Of a stretch of DNA of 17,214 nt, positions 1 to 6,792 are shown one piece after another. This DNA is from Bacillota bacterium (GTDB taxonomy: Bacteria > Bacillota > Clostridia > Acetivibrionales > DSM-1351), in assembly GCA_023436485.1 (NCBI GenBank), contig JAEZIU010000083.1, positions 1 through 17,214 of the forward strand. The letters run 5' to 3'. The notes under the pieces were generated by a model. The model saw nothing but the letters and a program-made list of their open reading frames with translations. It made no database searches and was not told where the DNA came from. Each line of letters opens with the position of its first letter. Position 1 is the first letter of the stretch. The translations under genes and the position numbers were made by a program.

Positions 1-231
1 GCTTCAGGTGGAGGAACAGGAAGAACATTGCATCCTGACAATATGGCTGCAGGACCTGCTTCATACGGCTTAACAGATTCAATGGGTAGAATGCACGGAG
101 ATGCTCAGTTTGCAGGTTCATCTTCAGTTCCTGCTCACGTTGAAATGATGGGTCTTATCGGAGCCGGTAACAACCCAATGGTTGGTATGACAGTTGCAGT
201 AGCAGTTGCTATTGAAGAAAGTGCAAAATAA
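1..231 (+). CDS. GGGtGRT-family protein, 3' end only
   Basis: The reading frame is open from base 1 and stops with TAA at 229-231, so only the C-terminal 76 residues are visible. They begin with the Gly-rich stretch ASGGGTGRT and continue through HPDNMAAGPASYG, ending in a hydrophobic Val/Ala run (MTVAVAVAIEESAK). The GGGTGRT motif is the signature after which the clostridial GGGtGRT protein family (a Pfam family of unknown function) is named; this is recognition from memory and was not searched. The full protein is expected to be several times longer, with its start outside the window. The gene is followed by a strong terminator at 275-324, so it is the end of its own transcription unit. No biochemical role can be read from this fragment. 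Confidence 0.7.
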   Translation, partial: ASGGGTGRTLHPDNMAAGPASYGLTDSMGRMHGDAQFAGSSSVPAHVEMMGLIGAGNNPMVGMTVAVAVAIEESAK

Positions 232-274
232 TTGATTTTGCGGAGATTCATACGAATAAATTAATGTAAATAAC

Positions 275-324
275 ACAGTACACGTTGTTTTAATGAATTT
301 TATTATGACGTGTACTGTTTTTTT
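275..324 (+). terminator. Rho-independent terminator of the GGGtGRT gene
   Basis: A perfect 11-bp inverted repeat (ACAGTACACGT at 275-285, ACGTGTACTGT at 308-318) encloses a 22-nt loop and runs directly into a seven-T tract at 318-324. It lies 43 bases after the stop codon at 229-231. Confidence 0.85.
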
Positions 325-353
325 ATACACTTTTAGGAGGGGAATAAGGCAAA

Positions 354-692
354 ATGCAGAAGAAATTAAAACAATAGGATAATAGCTTAACTTTTAAGCA
401 GGGATTTAATGAGTTCTTGGACAGTTGCAAGGCAAGGAATTTAAAGGAGAAGGGAACAAAAGTAAACTTCTTTTTATGCACTGGAGTAAGGCTAAATAGC
501 TTAATCAACATAATAATAAAGGATATAGACTTGAGTAACGAGGTTGTTTATGTAAATGTAACAAAGAATAGAAAGCCGTACTTATTTTACTGTATAAGAT
601 GTAAAAAGGTCTGTTCATGGAGCGGGTGAGCAGATGCAGTTACACCGAATAAGTTTTCTATGATTTATAATGTGGAGAATAAGGTTAATTGA
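354..692 (+). pseudogene. Degenerate tyrosine recombinase (phage integrase family) remnant
   Basis: An AGGAGGGG ribosome binding site (333-340) precedes an ATG at 354. The frame is broken by TAG at 375-377 and TGA at 627-629, and ends at TGA 690-692. The conceptual translation reads FKQGFNEFLDSCKARNLKEK, like the N-terminal SAM-like domain of tyrosine recombinases. It then jumps to FLCTGVRLNSLINIIIKDID and VVYVNVTKNRKP, which resemble the start of the catalytic domain (TGxRxxE...L...DID...TKNRKP). After the TGA the same frame gives ADAVTPNKFSMIYN, reminiscent of the stretch before the catalytic His-x-x-Arg box. Most of the N-terminal core-binding domain and all of the HxxR, His and Tyr catalytic C-terminus are missing. 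This is a non-functional relic, probably of an integrated element; identification rests on short motifs. Confidence 0.6.
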
Positions 693-914
693 TTGAGTTG
701 GGAATTATTGATAAAATATACTTAGTATTACATTGTATAAGTTGAGTTACTTCATTTACATGGGTTACAAAAATCTTGTGAAGTTGTGTTAGAGGAATGT
801 AAGTTGCAAAAAAGATGTATGTAGATTGGTTAAAGTTACGTATTCGTTTGATTGAAATGCTATTATGGGCGAATAGAACAAAGATTTTTAATTAGTTGTG
901 AGGAGAGATTTGAT
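693..914 (+). other. Non-coding gap between integrase relic and carrier gene
   Basis: No credible gene was seen in this AT-rich stretch. Short fragments could be further decayed recombinase sequence, but none carries a convincing HxxR or catalytic-Tyr motif. Near its end lies a possible extended -10 promoter element (858-866) for the carrier gene. Confidence 0.4.
858..866 (+). promoter_or_regulatory. Possible extended -10 promoter for the carrier-protein gene
   Basis: TGCTATTAT at 858-866 fits an extended -10 element (TGn followed by a TATAAT-like hexamer). No good -35 is seen 16-18 bases upstream. It lies about 49 bases before the ATG at 915. The 11-base core AATGCTATTAT is identical to the -10 region of the ATPase gene at 6761-6771. 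Confidence 0.3.
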
Positions 915-1184
915 ATGTGTGATATTCTTTTTGAAAAGAATGAAATAATTAATTTTATTAAACAAGTTTATAAAGATGAATTAGAAATTAGTGAAGTAAA
1001 TGATAACGATAATTTTTTTGAAATAGGTGGAGATTCGATATCAGCGATATTTATTTTGACTAAAATAAAAGAAACTTTTAATATTGATTTAAAAATTCGT
1101 TTCTTATACATATATTATACTCCAATTGCAATGAGTGAATGTATATATAGAATACTAAAGGGTGAGGATGTAAGTTATGAATAA
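915..1184 (+). CDS. Acyl/peptidyl carrier protein (phosphopantetheine-binding)
   Basis: This 89-residue protein is of normal carrier-protein length. Its centre reads DNFFEIGGDSISAIFIL, matching the carrier-protein attachment motif, in which the Ser after Asp receives the 4'-phosphopantetheine arm. The GGDSI form is more typical of NRPS-type peptidyl or aryl carrier domains than of fatty-acid AcpP (DSL). Start choice: ATG 915 has AGGAGAG at 901-907 and gives a typical carrier N-terminus; an upstream in-frame start at 852 has no ribosome binding site and would add 21 unrelated residues. The last 8 bases overlap the next gene (ATGAATAA), implying translational coupling to the membrane protein. 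No adenylation, ketosynthase or phosphopantetheinyl transferase gene is nearby, so its cargo is unknown. It is a stand-alone carrier beside a recombinase relic, probably part of an accessory insertion. Confidence 0.85.
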   Translation: MCDILFEKNEIINFIKQVYKDELEISEVNDNDNFFEIGGDSISAIFILTKIKETFNIDLKIRFLYIYYTPIAMSECIYRILKGEDVSYE

Positions 1185-1773
1185 AACAAGTTTTTGGGTA
1201 TCAATTATACCAATTTTATCCACTTTAATACTTGTCACTTTTACATTTATTTTTAATACAATAATATCAAAATTGAACCAAAGACGAGAGATATCCTCAA
1301 AAATAATCGAACAATTTTTTAAAGCTAGAGAAGAAATCGTAAATGAAATAAGTTTATTTGCAAGTATAAAATCTATTTCAGATATTAATTTTGAGGCAAT
1401 ACAAAAATATTCGAATGAATTAAATAATTTGTATTATAAGTATTATGACTTTTTGCCGAGTCCTGTAAAAGATTCTATATTGTGTTTAAGGGTTACAATA
1501 ATTGATAAAAAGAATAGATTATTTAAAATGGAAAATAATACTTTACAGGTAATCAAAGAAGAAGAAATAGAAAAACATATAAAAAATTCATTTCCAATAG
1601 AGAATTCAGAGTTTTTTACATACGGTATGATTCACACAAAAGAACATAATCAAAGAAGAATTGCATGTATAAATTTACAATCAAAATATGTATTGAATAC
1701 TATGAATAAATTCTTTACAATGGAAAACCTTTTAAAGTGGATAAGAAATATGGAAAAAGAGAAGAAAAGCTAA
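1177..1773 (+). CDS. Unknown membrane-anchored protein
   Basis: I do not recognise this 198-residue protein. Residues about 7-29 form one hydrophobic segment (FWVSIIPILSTLILVTFTFI) suited to a single N-terminal membrane anchor. The remainder is a charged, Lys/Glu/Asn-rich, mostly helical domain. The basic residues after the segment (KLNQRRE) suggest that domain lies in the cytoplasm. No catalytic motif is visible. The start ATG overlaps the carrier gene's stop by 8 bases and follows a purine-rich GGGTGAGG, so the two genes are probably co-expressed, and the protein may tether or partner the carrier. It is markedly AT-rich and ends in a Lys-rich tail (EKEKKS). Function is unknown. Confidence 0.65.
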   Translation: MNKTSFWVSIIPILSTLILVTFTFIFNTIISKLNQRREISSKIIEQFFKAREEIVNEISLFASIKSISDINFEAIQKYSNELNNLYYKYYDFLPSPVKDSILCLRVTIIDKKNRLFKMENNTLQVIKEEEIEKHIKNSFPIENSEFFTYGMIHTKEHNQRRIACINLQSKYVLNTMNKFFTMENLLKWIRNMEKEKKS

Positions 1774-1826
1774 TTATAAAACACAGATAACCTTATTCTC
1801 TATACAAGAGTGACTAATATGGTGTT

Positions 1827-1870
1827 GGAGCTGTGCAATAGTTTTTTTAAACATTGCACGGCTCCTTTAT
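1827..1870 (+). terminator. Hairpin terminator before ctsR
   Basis: A 13-bp stem (1827-1839 with 1853-1865, one G-U wobble) with a 13-nt T-rich loop is followed by a weak TTTAT tail. It lies 53 bases after the stop of the membrane-protein gene and before the ctsR promoter. The short U tract makes it a less certain intrinsic terminator than the one at 275. Confidence 0.6.
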
Positions 1871-1978
1871 GAAATTATTTCAATTTAGTCAAAAGAATAT
1901 TATATATTTAAAAAGGAATTATAATATTATCCGAATGCCGTTTTAAAGATGATTTTCTCATTTTTTTGAAAAAGAGTA

Positions 1979-2007
1979 TTGAACAAGGTAAAAAATCATA
2001 TTATACT
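1979..2007 (+). promoter_or_regulatory. Sigma-A-type promoter of the ctsR operon
   Basis: TTGAAC (1979-1984) and TATACT (2002-2007) are separated by exactly 17 bases. Transcription would start near 2014, immediately before the CtsR operator. Confidence 0.7.
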
Positions 2008-2015
2008 AATACTAA

Positions 2016-2032
2016 GGTCAAAGAAAGTCAAA
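2016..2032 (+). promoter_or_regulatory. CtsR operator (heptad direct repeat)
   Basis: GGTCAAA (2016-2022), a 3-base spacer GAA, and AGTCAAA (2026-2032) match the known CtsR recognition sequence RGTCAAANNNRGTCAAA without mismatch. The site lies just downstream of the -10, so bound CtsR would block polymerase at the start site. It also lies 25 bases upstream of the ctsR start, which fits autoregulation of the heat-shock operon. Confidence 0.9.
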
Positions 2033-2056
2033 ATCAATTTAAATAGAGGTGATGTT

Positions 2057-2515
2057 GTGGCGAGCTTAAGTGATTTGATTGAGGCTTTTATAAAGCAAAT
2101 GATGTCGGACACAAACGGGTCAATTGAACTGCAGCGTAATGAACTTGCAAACCAGTTCAATTGTGTACCATCTCAGATTAACTATGTTATATCTACCAGA
2201 TTTACTACCGACAGAGGCTACTACGTTGAGAGCAGACGTGGTGGCGGGGGACATGTAAAAATAAAACGTATCAATATAAATATACCGGGAAATTACCTGA
2301 TGCACATAGTATCTTCAATGGGTTCGAGGATATCTCAGCAATCAGCTGAAGTATTTGTAAACAATTTTGTAGATTACGAGGTTATAAGCGAAAGAGAAGG
2401 ATTTTTAATGAAAGCCGCTGTCAGCGATAAGATTCTTGGCGTATTGCCAATGCCGGACAGGGATATAATCAGGGCGTCCTTGTTGAAAAATATGATTATG
2501 AGTTTACTGGTTTAG
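2057..2515 (+). CDS. ctsR: CtsR transcriptional repressor of class III heat-shock genes
   Basis: CtsR is the dimeric winged-helix repressor of clp genes. It is released at high temperature and, once inactive, is removed through McsB and ClpCP. This copy has 152 residues, close to the about 154 of Bacillus subtilis. The recognisable core is RNELANQFNCVPSQINYVIS (DNA-binding helices, residues about 27-46), followed by FTTDRGYYVESRRGGGGHV, where the Gly-rich wing (about 60-67) contacts DNA and acts as the heat sensor in known homologues. I chose the GTG at 2057 because AGAGGTGAT lies just upstream and the protein then begins like known CtsR. A longer in-frame reading from 1979 would translate through the promoter and operator. 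It is the first gene of the operon and should repress itself through the site at 2016-2032. Confidence 0.95.
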   Translation: MASLSDLIEAFIKQMMSDTNGSIELQRNELANQFNCVPSQINYVISTRFTTDRGYYVESRRGGGGHVKIKRININIPGNYLMHIVSSMGSRISQQSAEVFVNNFVDYEVISEREGFLMKAAVSDKILGVLPMPDRDIIRASLLKNMIMSLLV

Positions 2516-2558
2516 GAATATAGTTTTAAGGGTATTGTTTTTTTATGGAGGTAATTTT

Positions 2559-3047
2559 ATGATTTGCCAGAATTGTCAACAGAGAACTGCGAATGTACAT
2601 TTTACCCAGATTAATAATAACACAAAGTTGGATATCTACCTTTGTGAAGAATGTGCACAGGAAATGAGCCAGCAGGATTTTATTTCACCCTTTGGCTTTA
2701 ACGACTTGATGAGCGGATTATTTGGGGCACAACTGAAACAGGAACCCGCTGTCAAGTTTAAATGCAAAAACTGCGGAATGGAGTACGATGAATTTCTTAA
2801 AACATCAAGATTGGGGTGTTCCCAATGCTACAAGGTATTTGCTGATAAACTGGAGCCTATAGTTAAAAGACTACACGGAAACGGTGAACATCACGGAAAG
2901 GTGCCTGTAAGAGTTAGTAGCAATGTGAATATCACTAATGAGATAGATAAGCTTAAAAAGCTTTTAAATGAGGCTGTTAAAGATGAGAAATATGAAGAAG
3001 CAGCAAAAATCAGAGATCGGATAAAAAGTCTGGAGGTGGGAGAATGA
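2559..3047 (+). CDS. mcsA: McsA, zinc-binding activator of McsB
   Basis: McsA activates the arginine kinase McsB and contributes to the McsB/ClpC stress branch and to metal tolerance. The 162-residue protein has two Cys4 zinc sites, CQNC plus CEEC (Cys 3, 6, 29, 32) and CKNC plus CSQC (Cys 69, 72, 87, 90). A C-terminal UVR motif follows (about 125-160, NEIDKLKKLLNEAVKDEKYEEAAKIRDRI), the coiled hairpin that also occurs in UvrB/UvrC and in ClpC. The start at 2559 follows GGAGGT; an upstream in-frame start at 2535 would place that ribosome binding site inside the coding region. Its TGA overlaps the mcsB ATG (ATGA at 3044-3047), so the two are translationally coupled. Confidence 0.93.
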   Translation: MICQNCQQRTANVHFTQINNNTKLDIYLCEECAQEMSQQDFISPFGFNDLMSGLFGAQLKQEPAVKFKCKNCGMEYDEFLKTSRLGCSQCYKVFADKLEPIVKRLHGNGEHHGKVPVRVSSNVNITNEIDKLKKLLNEAVKDEKYEEAAKIRDRIKSLEVGE

Positions 3048-4066
3048 GTAAATTACCTGCAGAAAAAGGTCCCGAGTTTGACATTGCAGTTTCAAGCAGG
3101 GTAAGGCTGGCAAGAAATTTTGCTGATATCCCGTTTTCAGCGAGAATGAATACAAAGCATCAAGCTGATTTAATTAAAAGAATGCAGGAAATAATGTCAG
3201 GATTTACTGTTTATGGTAAGCTAATGTTTGCAGACATGAATACTTTGCATCCGGTAGACAGAATTTCACTGATGGAGCGACATCTTATTAGTCCGGAACT
3301 TGCTGAAAGTAAGGAAAACAGCGGAGCATTCATAAATGAGAATGAAAATGTAAGTATAATGGTTAATGAAGAGGATCACTTACGTGTTCAATCAATTTTT
3401 CCGGGGATACAGTTGGAAAAAGCCTACAGGGTTTGTGATGAGATTGATTCCCTTATAGCTGATAAAGCAGACTATGCTTTTGATGACAAGTATGGATACC
3501 TTACAAGTTGTCCTACAAATATAGGTACGGGAATGAGAGCGTCGGTAATGCTTCATCTGCCTGCGCTGGTTATGACAGGATATATGAAATCCATTCTGGA
3601 AAGCTGTAACAAAGTAGGTGTTACAGTCCGGGGAATATACGGGGAGAATAGTGAAGCGGTAGGAGATATGTTTCAGGTATCAAACCAGATTACCCTTGGC
3701 AGGAAAGAAGAAGAAACCATTGCAAGTATAGATGGCATTTGTAAGCAGATAATCGACAGAGAGAAGGCCTTGAGACTTCAACTATACAAGAAAAATCTAT
3801 ATAAATTTGAAGATAAAATTTTCAGGTCTTACGGTATTTTAAAAAATGCAAGAATCCTTACAGCACAGGAATGTTTCAAGCTACTTTCTGATGTAAGACT
3901 TGGGGTAAGTATGGGCATAATTAAGGATATAGATATAGTTACGCTCAACGAAACCATGGTGTTGTCGCAACCGGCAACACTTCAGAAAATATCAGGAAAT
4001 CAGCTGGAACAGGACCAAAGAGATATAAAAAGGGCTGAATTGATCAGAATGAAAATTACAAAATAA
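3044..4066 (+). CDS. mcsB: McsB protein-arginine kinase
   Basis: McsB phosphorylates arginines on unfolded proteins and on CtsR, marking them for ClpCP degradation. The 340-residue sequence carries the phosphagen-kinase-like catalytic features: SSRVRLARN (residues 17-25, phosphate-binding arginines), CPTNIGTG (Cys156 in the active-site region), and RGIYGENSEAVGDMFQVSNQ (about 196-215, with the expected catalytic Glu). Near the C-terminus RDIKRA (326-331) matches the RDxxRA phospho-arginine-binding motif described for Bacillus McsB allosteric control. It is slightly shorter than the B. subtilis protein (363). It overlaps mcsA by 4 bases and precedes clpC by 21 bases, so it belongs to the CtsR-controlled operon. 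Confidence 0.95.
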   Translation: MSKLPAEKGPEFDIAVSSRVRLARNFADIPFSARMNTKHQADLIKRMQEIMSGFTVYGKLMFADMNTLHPVDRISLMERHLISPELAESKENSGAFINENENVSIMVNEEDHLRVQSIFPGIQLEKAYRVCDEIDSLIADKADYAFDDKYGYLTSCPTNIGTGMRASVMLHLPALVMTGYMKSILESCNKVGVTVRGIYGENSEAVGDMFQVSNQITLGRKEEETIASIDGICKQIIDREKALRLQLYKKNLYKFEDKIFRSYGILKNARILTAQECFKLLSDVRLGVSMGIIKDIDIVTLNETMVLSQPATLQKISGNQLEQDQRDIKRAELIRMKITK

Positions 4067-4087
4067 GTATACGAGAGGTGATAAAAT

Positions 4088-6520
4088 ATGTATCAACGTT
4101 TTACAGAAAAGGCAGAGAGGGCAATAAGTTTTTCCCAGCAGACTGCTGTAGATTTAGGACATAATTATGTCGGTACTGAACATATACTCTTGGGACTTGT
4201 AAAAGAAGGAACAGGTGTTGCAGCTAGGATACTTCAGGGCCAGGGGATAACAGAGGAGAAAATTCTAAAGGAAATCGAAGAACTTATTGGAAAAGGGGAT
4301 GCCGAGGGTACACAGCCTGTAGGGTTTACTCCCAGAACTAAAAGGGTGCTTGAGCTTGCTTTTAAAGAGGCAAGAAGAATGGGACAGGGGTACATTGGTA
4401 CAGAGCACTTGCTCCTAGGGATTATGAAAGAAGGAGAAAGTGTTGCAGTCAGAATTATGATGGATTTGGGAGTCGATCCTCAAAAGCTTCTGAATGAACT
4501 TGTGAAAATTCTAACTGAAGAGGCTCCCGGCTCCAACGGTTCCTCAAAAAGCAACAGTTCAAACTCAAATACTCCGACACTGAACCAATTTGGCAGAGAT
4601 TTGACAGATATGGCGAGGGATGGAAAAGTTGACCCTGTTATAGGACGTGATAAGGAAATAGAGAGAGTTATTCAGATTCTTAGCAGAAGAACCAAAAACA
4701 ACCCGTGTCTAATAGGTGAGCCTGGTGTTGGTAAGACCGCTATTGCAGAAGGTCTGGCTCAAAAAATTGTTGAAGGCAACATTCCTGAGATTTTGAGTGA
4801 CAAAAGAGTTGTTACACTTGATTTATCCTCAATGGTTGCAGGTGCAAAGTACAGGGGAGAGTTTGAAGACAGACTTAAAAAGGCAATGGAAGAGATTCGA
4901 AAGGCGGCAAACGTAATATTATTCATTGATGAGCTCCATACTATTGTAGGTGCAGGAGCAGCCGAAGGTGCCATAGATGCATCAAATATACTCAAACCAT
5001 CCCTTGCAAGAGGTGAAATTCAGGTAATTGGTGCTACAACTTTAAATGAGTACAGAAAACACATAGAAAAGGACGCAGCCCTGGAAAGAAGGTTTCAGCC
5101 TATTACCGTAGGAGAGCCTTCAAAGGAAGAGGCTGTAGAAATATTAAAGGGTGTGCGTGACAAATATGAGGCACACCATAGAGTAAAAATAACCGATGAT
5201 GCACTTGAAGCCGCAGTCAAGCTTGGGGACAGATATATAACAGACAGGTTCCTGCCGGACAAGGCTATAGACTTGATTGATGAGGCAGCTTCGAGAATAA
5301 GACTCAAAACCTTTACTGCTCCACCTGATTTAAAGGAAATGGAAGAGCGGGTTGAAAAGCTTAGTAAGGAGAAAGAAGATGCCATCAGATGTCAGGAATA
5401 TGAGAAAGCTGCAAGAATAAGGGATGATGAGCAAAAGCTTAAAAATGAGCTTGATAAGATACGGGATCAATGGCACCAGAAAAATCAAACCAAAACAGAT
5501 ACTGTTACGGAAGATGACATAGCTGATATAGTTGCCAGTTGGACAGGAATACCTGTAAAGAGGCTTGCAGAAGAAGAATCTGAGAGACTCCTGAAAATGG
5601 AGGAAACACTCCACAAACGTGTAATAGGTCAGGATGAAGCGGTAAAATCCATATCAAGGGCAATTAGAAGAGGACGGGTAGGGTTGAAAGACCCTAAAAG
5701 ACCGGTTGGATCATTTATATTCATGGGCCCAACGGGAGTCGGTAAAACTGAGCTTTGCAAAGCATTGGCAGAAGCAATGTTTGGCGATGAAAAGTCAATG
5801 ATTCGTGTTGATATGTCTGAGTTTATGGAAAAACACAGTGTATCCAAATTGGTTGGGTCACCACCGGGTTACGTTGGTTATGATGAGGGCGGACAGCTTA
5901 CTGAAAGGGTTAGAAGAAAGCCGTACTCAGTACTTCTGTTTGATGAAATAGAAAAGGCACATCCTGATATTTTCAATATACTGTTGCAAATACTGGAGGA
6001 TGGCAGACTTACTGATTCACAGGGACGTGTGGTGGATTTCAGAAATACCATTATAATCATGACCTCAAATGTGGGAGCAAGAACTATTACTGAGCCTAAG
6101 AGACTTGGATTCTCAGCTTCAAACGATGAGAGCGCAAAGAATTATGAAGATATGAAGAATAATGTAATGGGTGAGCTCAAAAAGATGTTCAGGCCGGAGT
6201 TCCTTAACAGAATTGACGATATAATTGTTTTCCACCCGTTGAGTAAGGAAAACATAAGAGAAATTGTACGTCTCATGCTGGATGTTCTTATAAACAGACT
6301 CGAGGCTAATGAAATAACAATGGAAGTTAGCGAAGAGGCTATGGGCTATCTGGCTCAAAAGGGTTTTGACCCAGTGTTTGGAGCAAGACCTTTAAGACGT
6401 GCAATACAAAGCATGGTGGAGGATAAGCTGGCGGAAGACATGCTTGAAGGCAAGGTAAAGGCCGGAGACAGCATCAGAATAGATTTTGACGGAGAAAACA
6501 TTATTGTTAATAAGAAGTAG
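4088..6520 (+). CDS. clpC: ClpC AAA+ unfoldase subunit of ClpCP
   Basis: ClpC unfolds substrates, notably McsB-marked proteins, and feeds them to ClpP in the cytoplasm. The 810 residues have the full family layout: the double Clp-N repeat (about 1-145), a Ser/Asn linker, D1 with Walker A GEPGVGKT (210-217) and Walker B FIDE (Asp281, Glu282), and the UVR-containing middle domain (about 425-460) that binds McsA/MecA-type adaptors. D2 follows, with Walker A GPTGVGKT (547-554), the pore loop GSPPGYVGY, Walker B FDE (Asp619, Glu620) and the AAA_lid ending. Ribosome binding site GAGAGGTGAT precedes the ATG. The final 22 codons plus stop (6452-6520) are repeated exactly at 8890-8958, marking an insertion at the gene's 3' end that left the protein intact. 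Expression should be CtsR-controlled from 1979-2032. Confidence 0.97.
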   Translation: MYQRFTEKAERAISFSQQTAVDLGHNYVGTEHILLGLVKEGTGVAARILQGQGITEEKILKEIEELIGKGDAEGTQPVGFTPRTKRVLELAFKEARRMGQGYIGTEHLLLGIMKEGESVAVRIMMDLGVDPQKLLNELVKILTEEAPGSNGSSKSNSSNSNTPTLNQFGRDLTDMARDGKVDPVIGRDKEIERVIQILSRRTKNNPCLIGEPGVGKTAIAEGLAQKIVEGNIPEILSDKRVVTLDLSSMVAGAKYRGEFEDRLKKAMEEIRKAANVILFIDELHTIVGAGAAEGAIDASNILKPSLARGEIQVIGATTLNEYRKHIEKDAALERRFQPITVGEPSKEEAVEILKGVRDKYEAHHRVKITDDALEAAVKLGDRYITDRFLPDKAIDLIDEAASRIRLKTFTAPPDLKEMEERVEKLSKEKEDAIRCQEYEKAARIRDDEQKLKNELDKIRDQWHQKNQTKTDTVTEDDIADIVASWTGIPVKRLAEEESERLLKMEETLHKRVIGQDEAVKSISRAIRRGRVGLKDPKRPVGSFIFMGPTGVGKTELCKALAEAMFGDEKSMIRVDMSEFMEKHSVSKLVGSPPGYVGYDEGGQLTERVRRKPYSVLLFDEIEKAHPDIFNILLQILEDGRLTDSQGRVVDFRNTIIIMTSNVGARTITEPKRLGFSASNDESAKNYEDMKNNVMGELKKMFRPEFLNRIDDIIVFHPLSKENIREIVRLMLDVLINRLEANEITMEVSEEAMGYLAQKGFDPVFGARPLRRAIQSMVEDKLAEDMLEGKVKAGDSIRIDFDGENIIVNKK
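6452..6520 (+). repeat. 69-bp direct repeat, left copy (end of clpC)
   Basis: These bases, codons 789-810 plus the stop of clpC, are identical to 8890-8958. The flanks differ immediately outside on both sides (C6451 versus T8889; G6521 versus A8959). The repeat pair bounds a 2438-bp unit holding the ATPase and TOPRIM genes. Confidence 0.97.
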
Positions 6521-6563
6521 GATATTTTAAAATGTATTCATAATTTAACACCTAATTCAATTG

Positions 6564-6617
6564 AAGTGCATCCCAAAATGCTGGATTTCCTATCTGACAT
6601 TTGGGGTGCACTTTCTT
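6564..6617 (+). terminator. Hairpin after clpC, likely terminator carried by the inserted unit
   Basis: Left arm 6564-6580 pairs with right arm 6598-6613 over 16 bp, with one bulged A and one G-U wobble; the loop is 17 nt. A TTTCTT tail follows. It lies 43 bases after the clpC stop, inside the inserted unit and upstream of its promoter, so it probably separates clpC transcription from the ATPase operon. The long stem could also be a relic of a mobile-element end; I cannot distinguish these by eye. Confidence 0.55.
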
Positions 6618-6742
6618 GTATGGTAGAATAGGTTGTTTTTGAGAAAGGGAATATTATATACATATTGTGAATAGGAAATAATAATATTTGGAATAATATT
6701 AAGAAAATTTGATATAAAAAATACCGATTTTTGATTTTAATA

Positions 6743-6771
6743 TTCACATTTGAGCTATAGAATGCTATTAT
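6743..6771 (+). promoter_or_regulatory. Promoter of the ATPase-TOPRIM operon
   Basis: TTCACA (6743-6748, one mismatch to TTGACA) and TATTAT (6766-6771) are spaced by 17 bases. A TGC just before the -10 makes it an extended -10. Transcription would start near 6778, giving a very short leader containing the GCGGAGG ribosome binding site at 6778-6784. Confidence 0.65.
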
Positions 6772-6792
6772 ATTATTGCGGAGGATAATTAT

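Noticed and set aside
852..914. Longer start for the carrier protein
   Set aside because: No ribosome binding site precedes it, the added residues do not resemble a carrier protein, and it overlaps the likely -10 element.
1979..2056. 26-codon N-terminal extension of ctsR
   Set aside because: It would start at a TTG lying in the -35 and translate through the -10 and CtsR operator. GTG 2057 has a proper ribosome binding site and matches known CtsR N-termini.
6564..6613. Long hairpin after clpC as an insertion-sequence end
   Set aside because: No transposase, matching opposite end or target duplication was found next to it; a terminator is the simpler reading.
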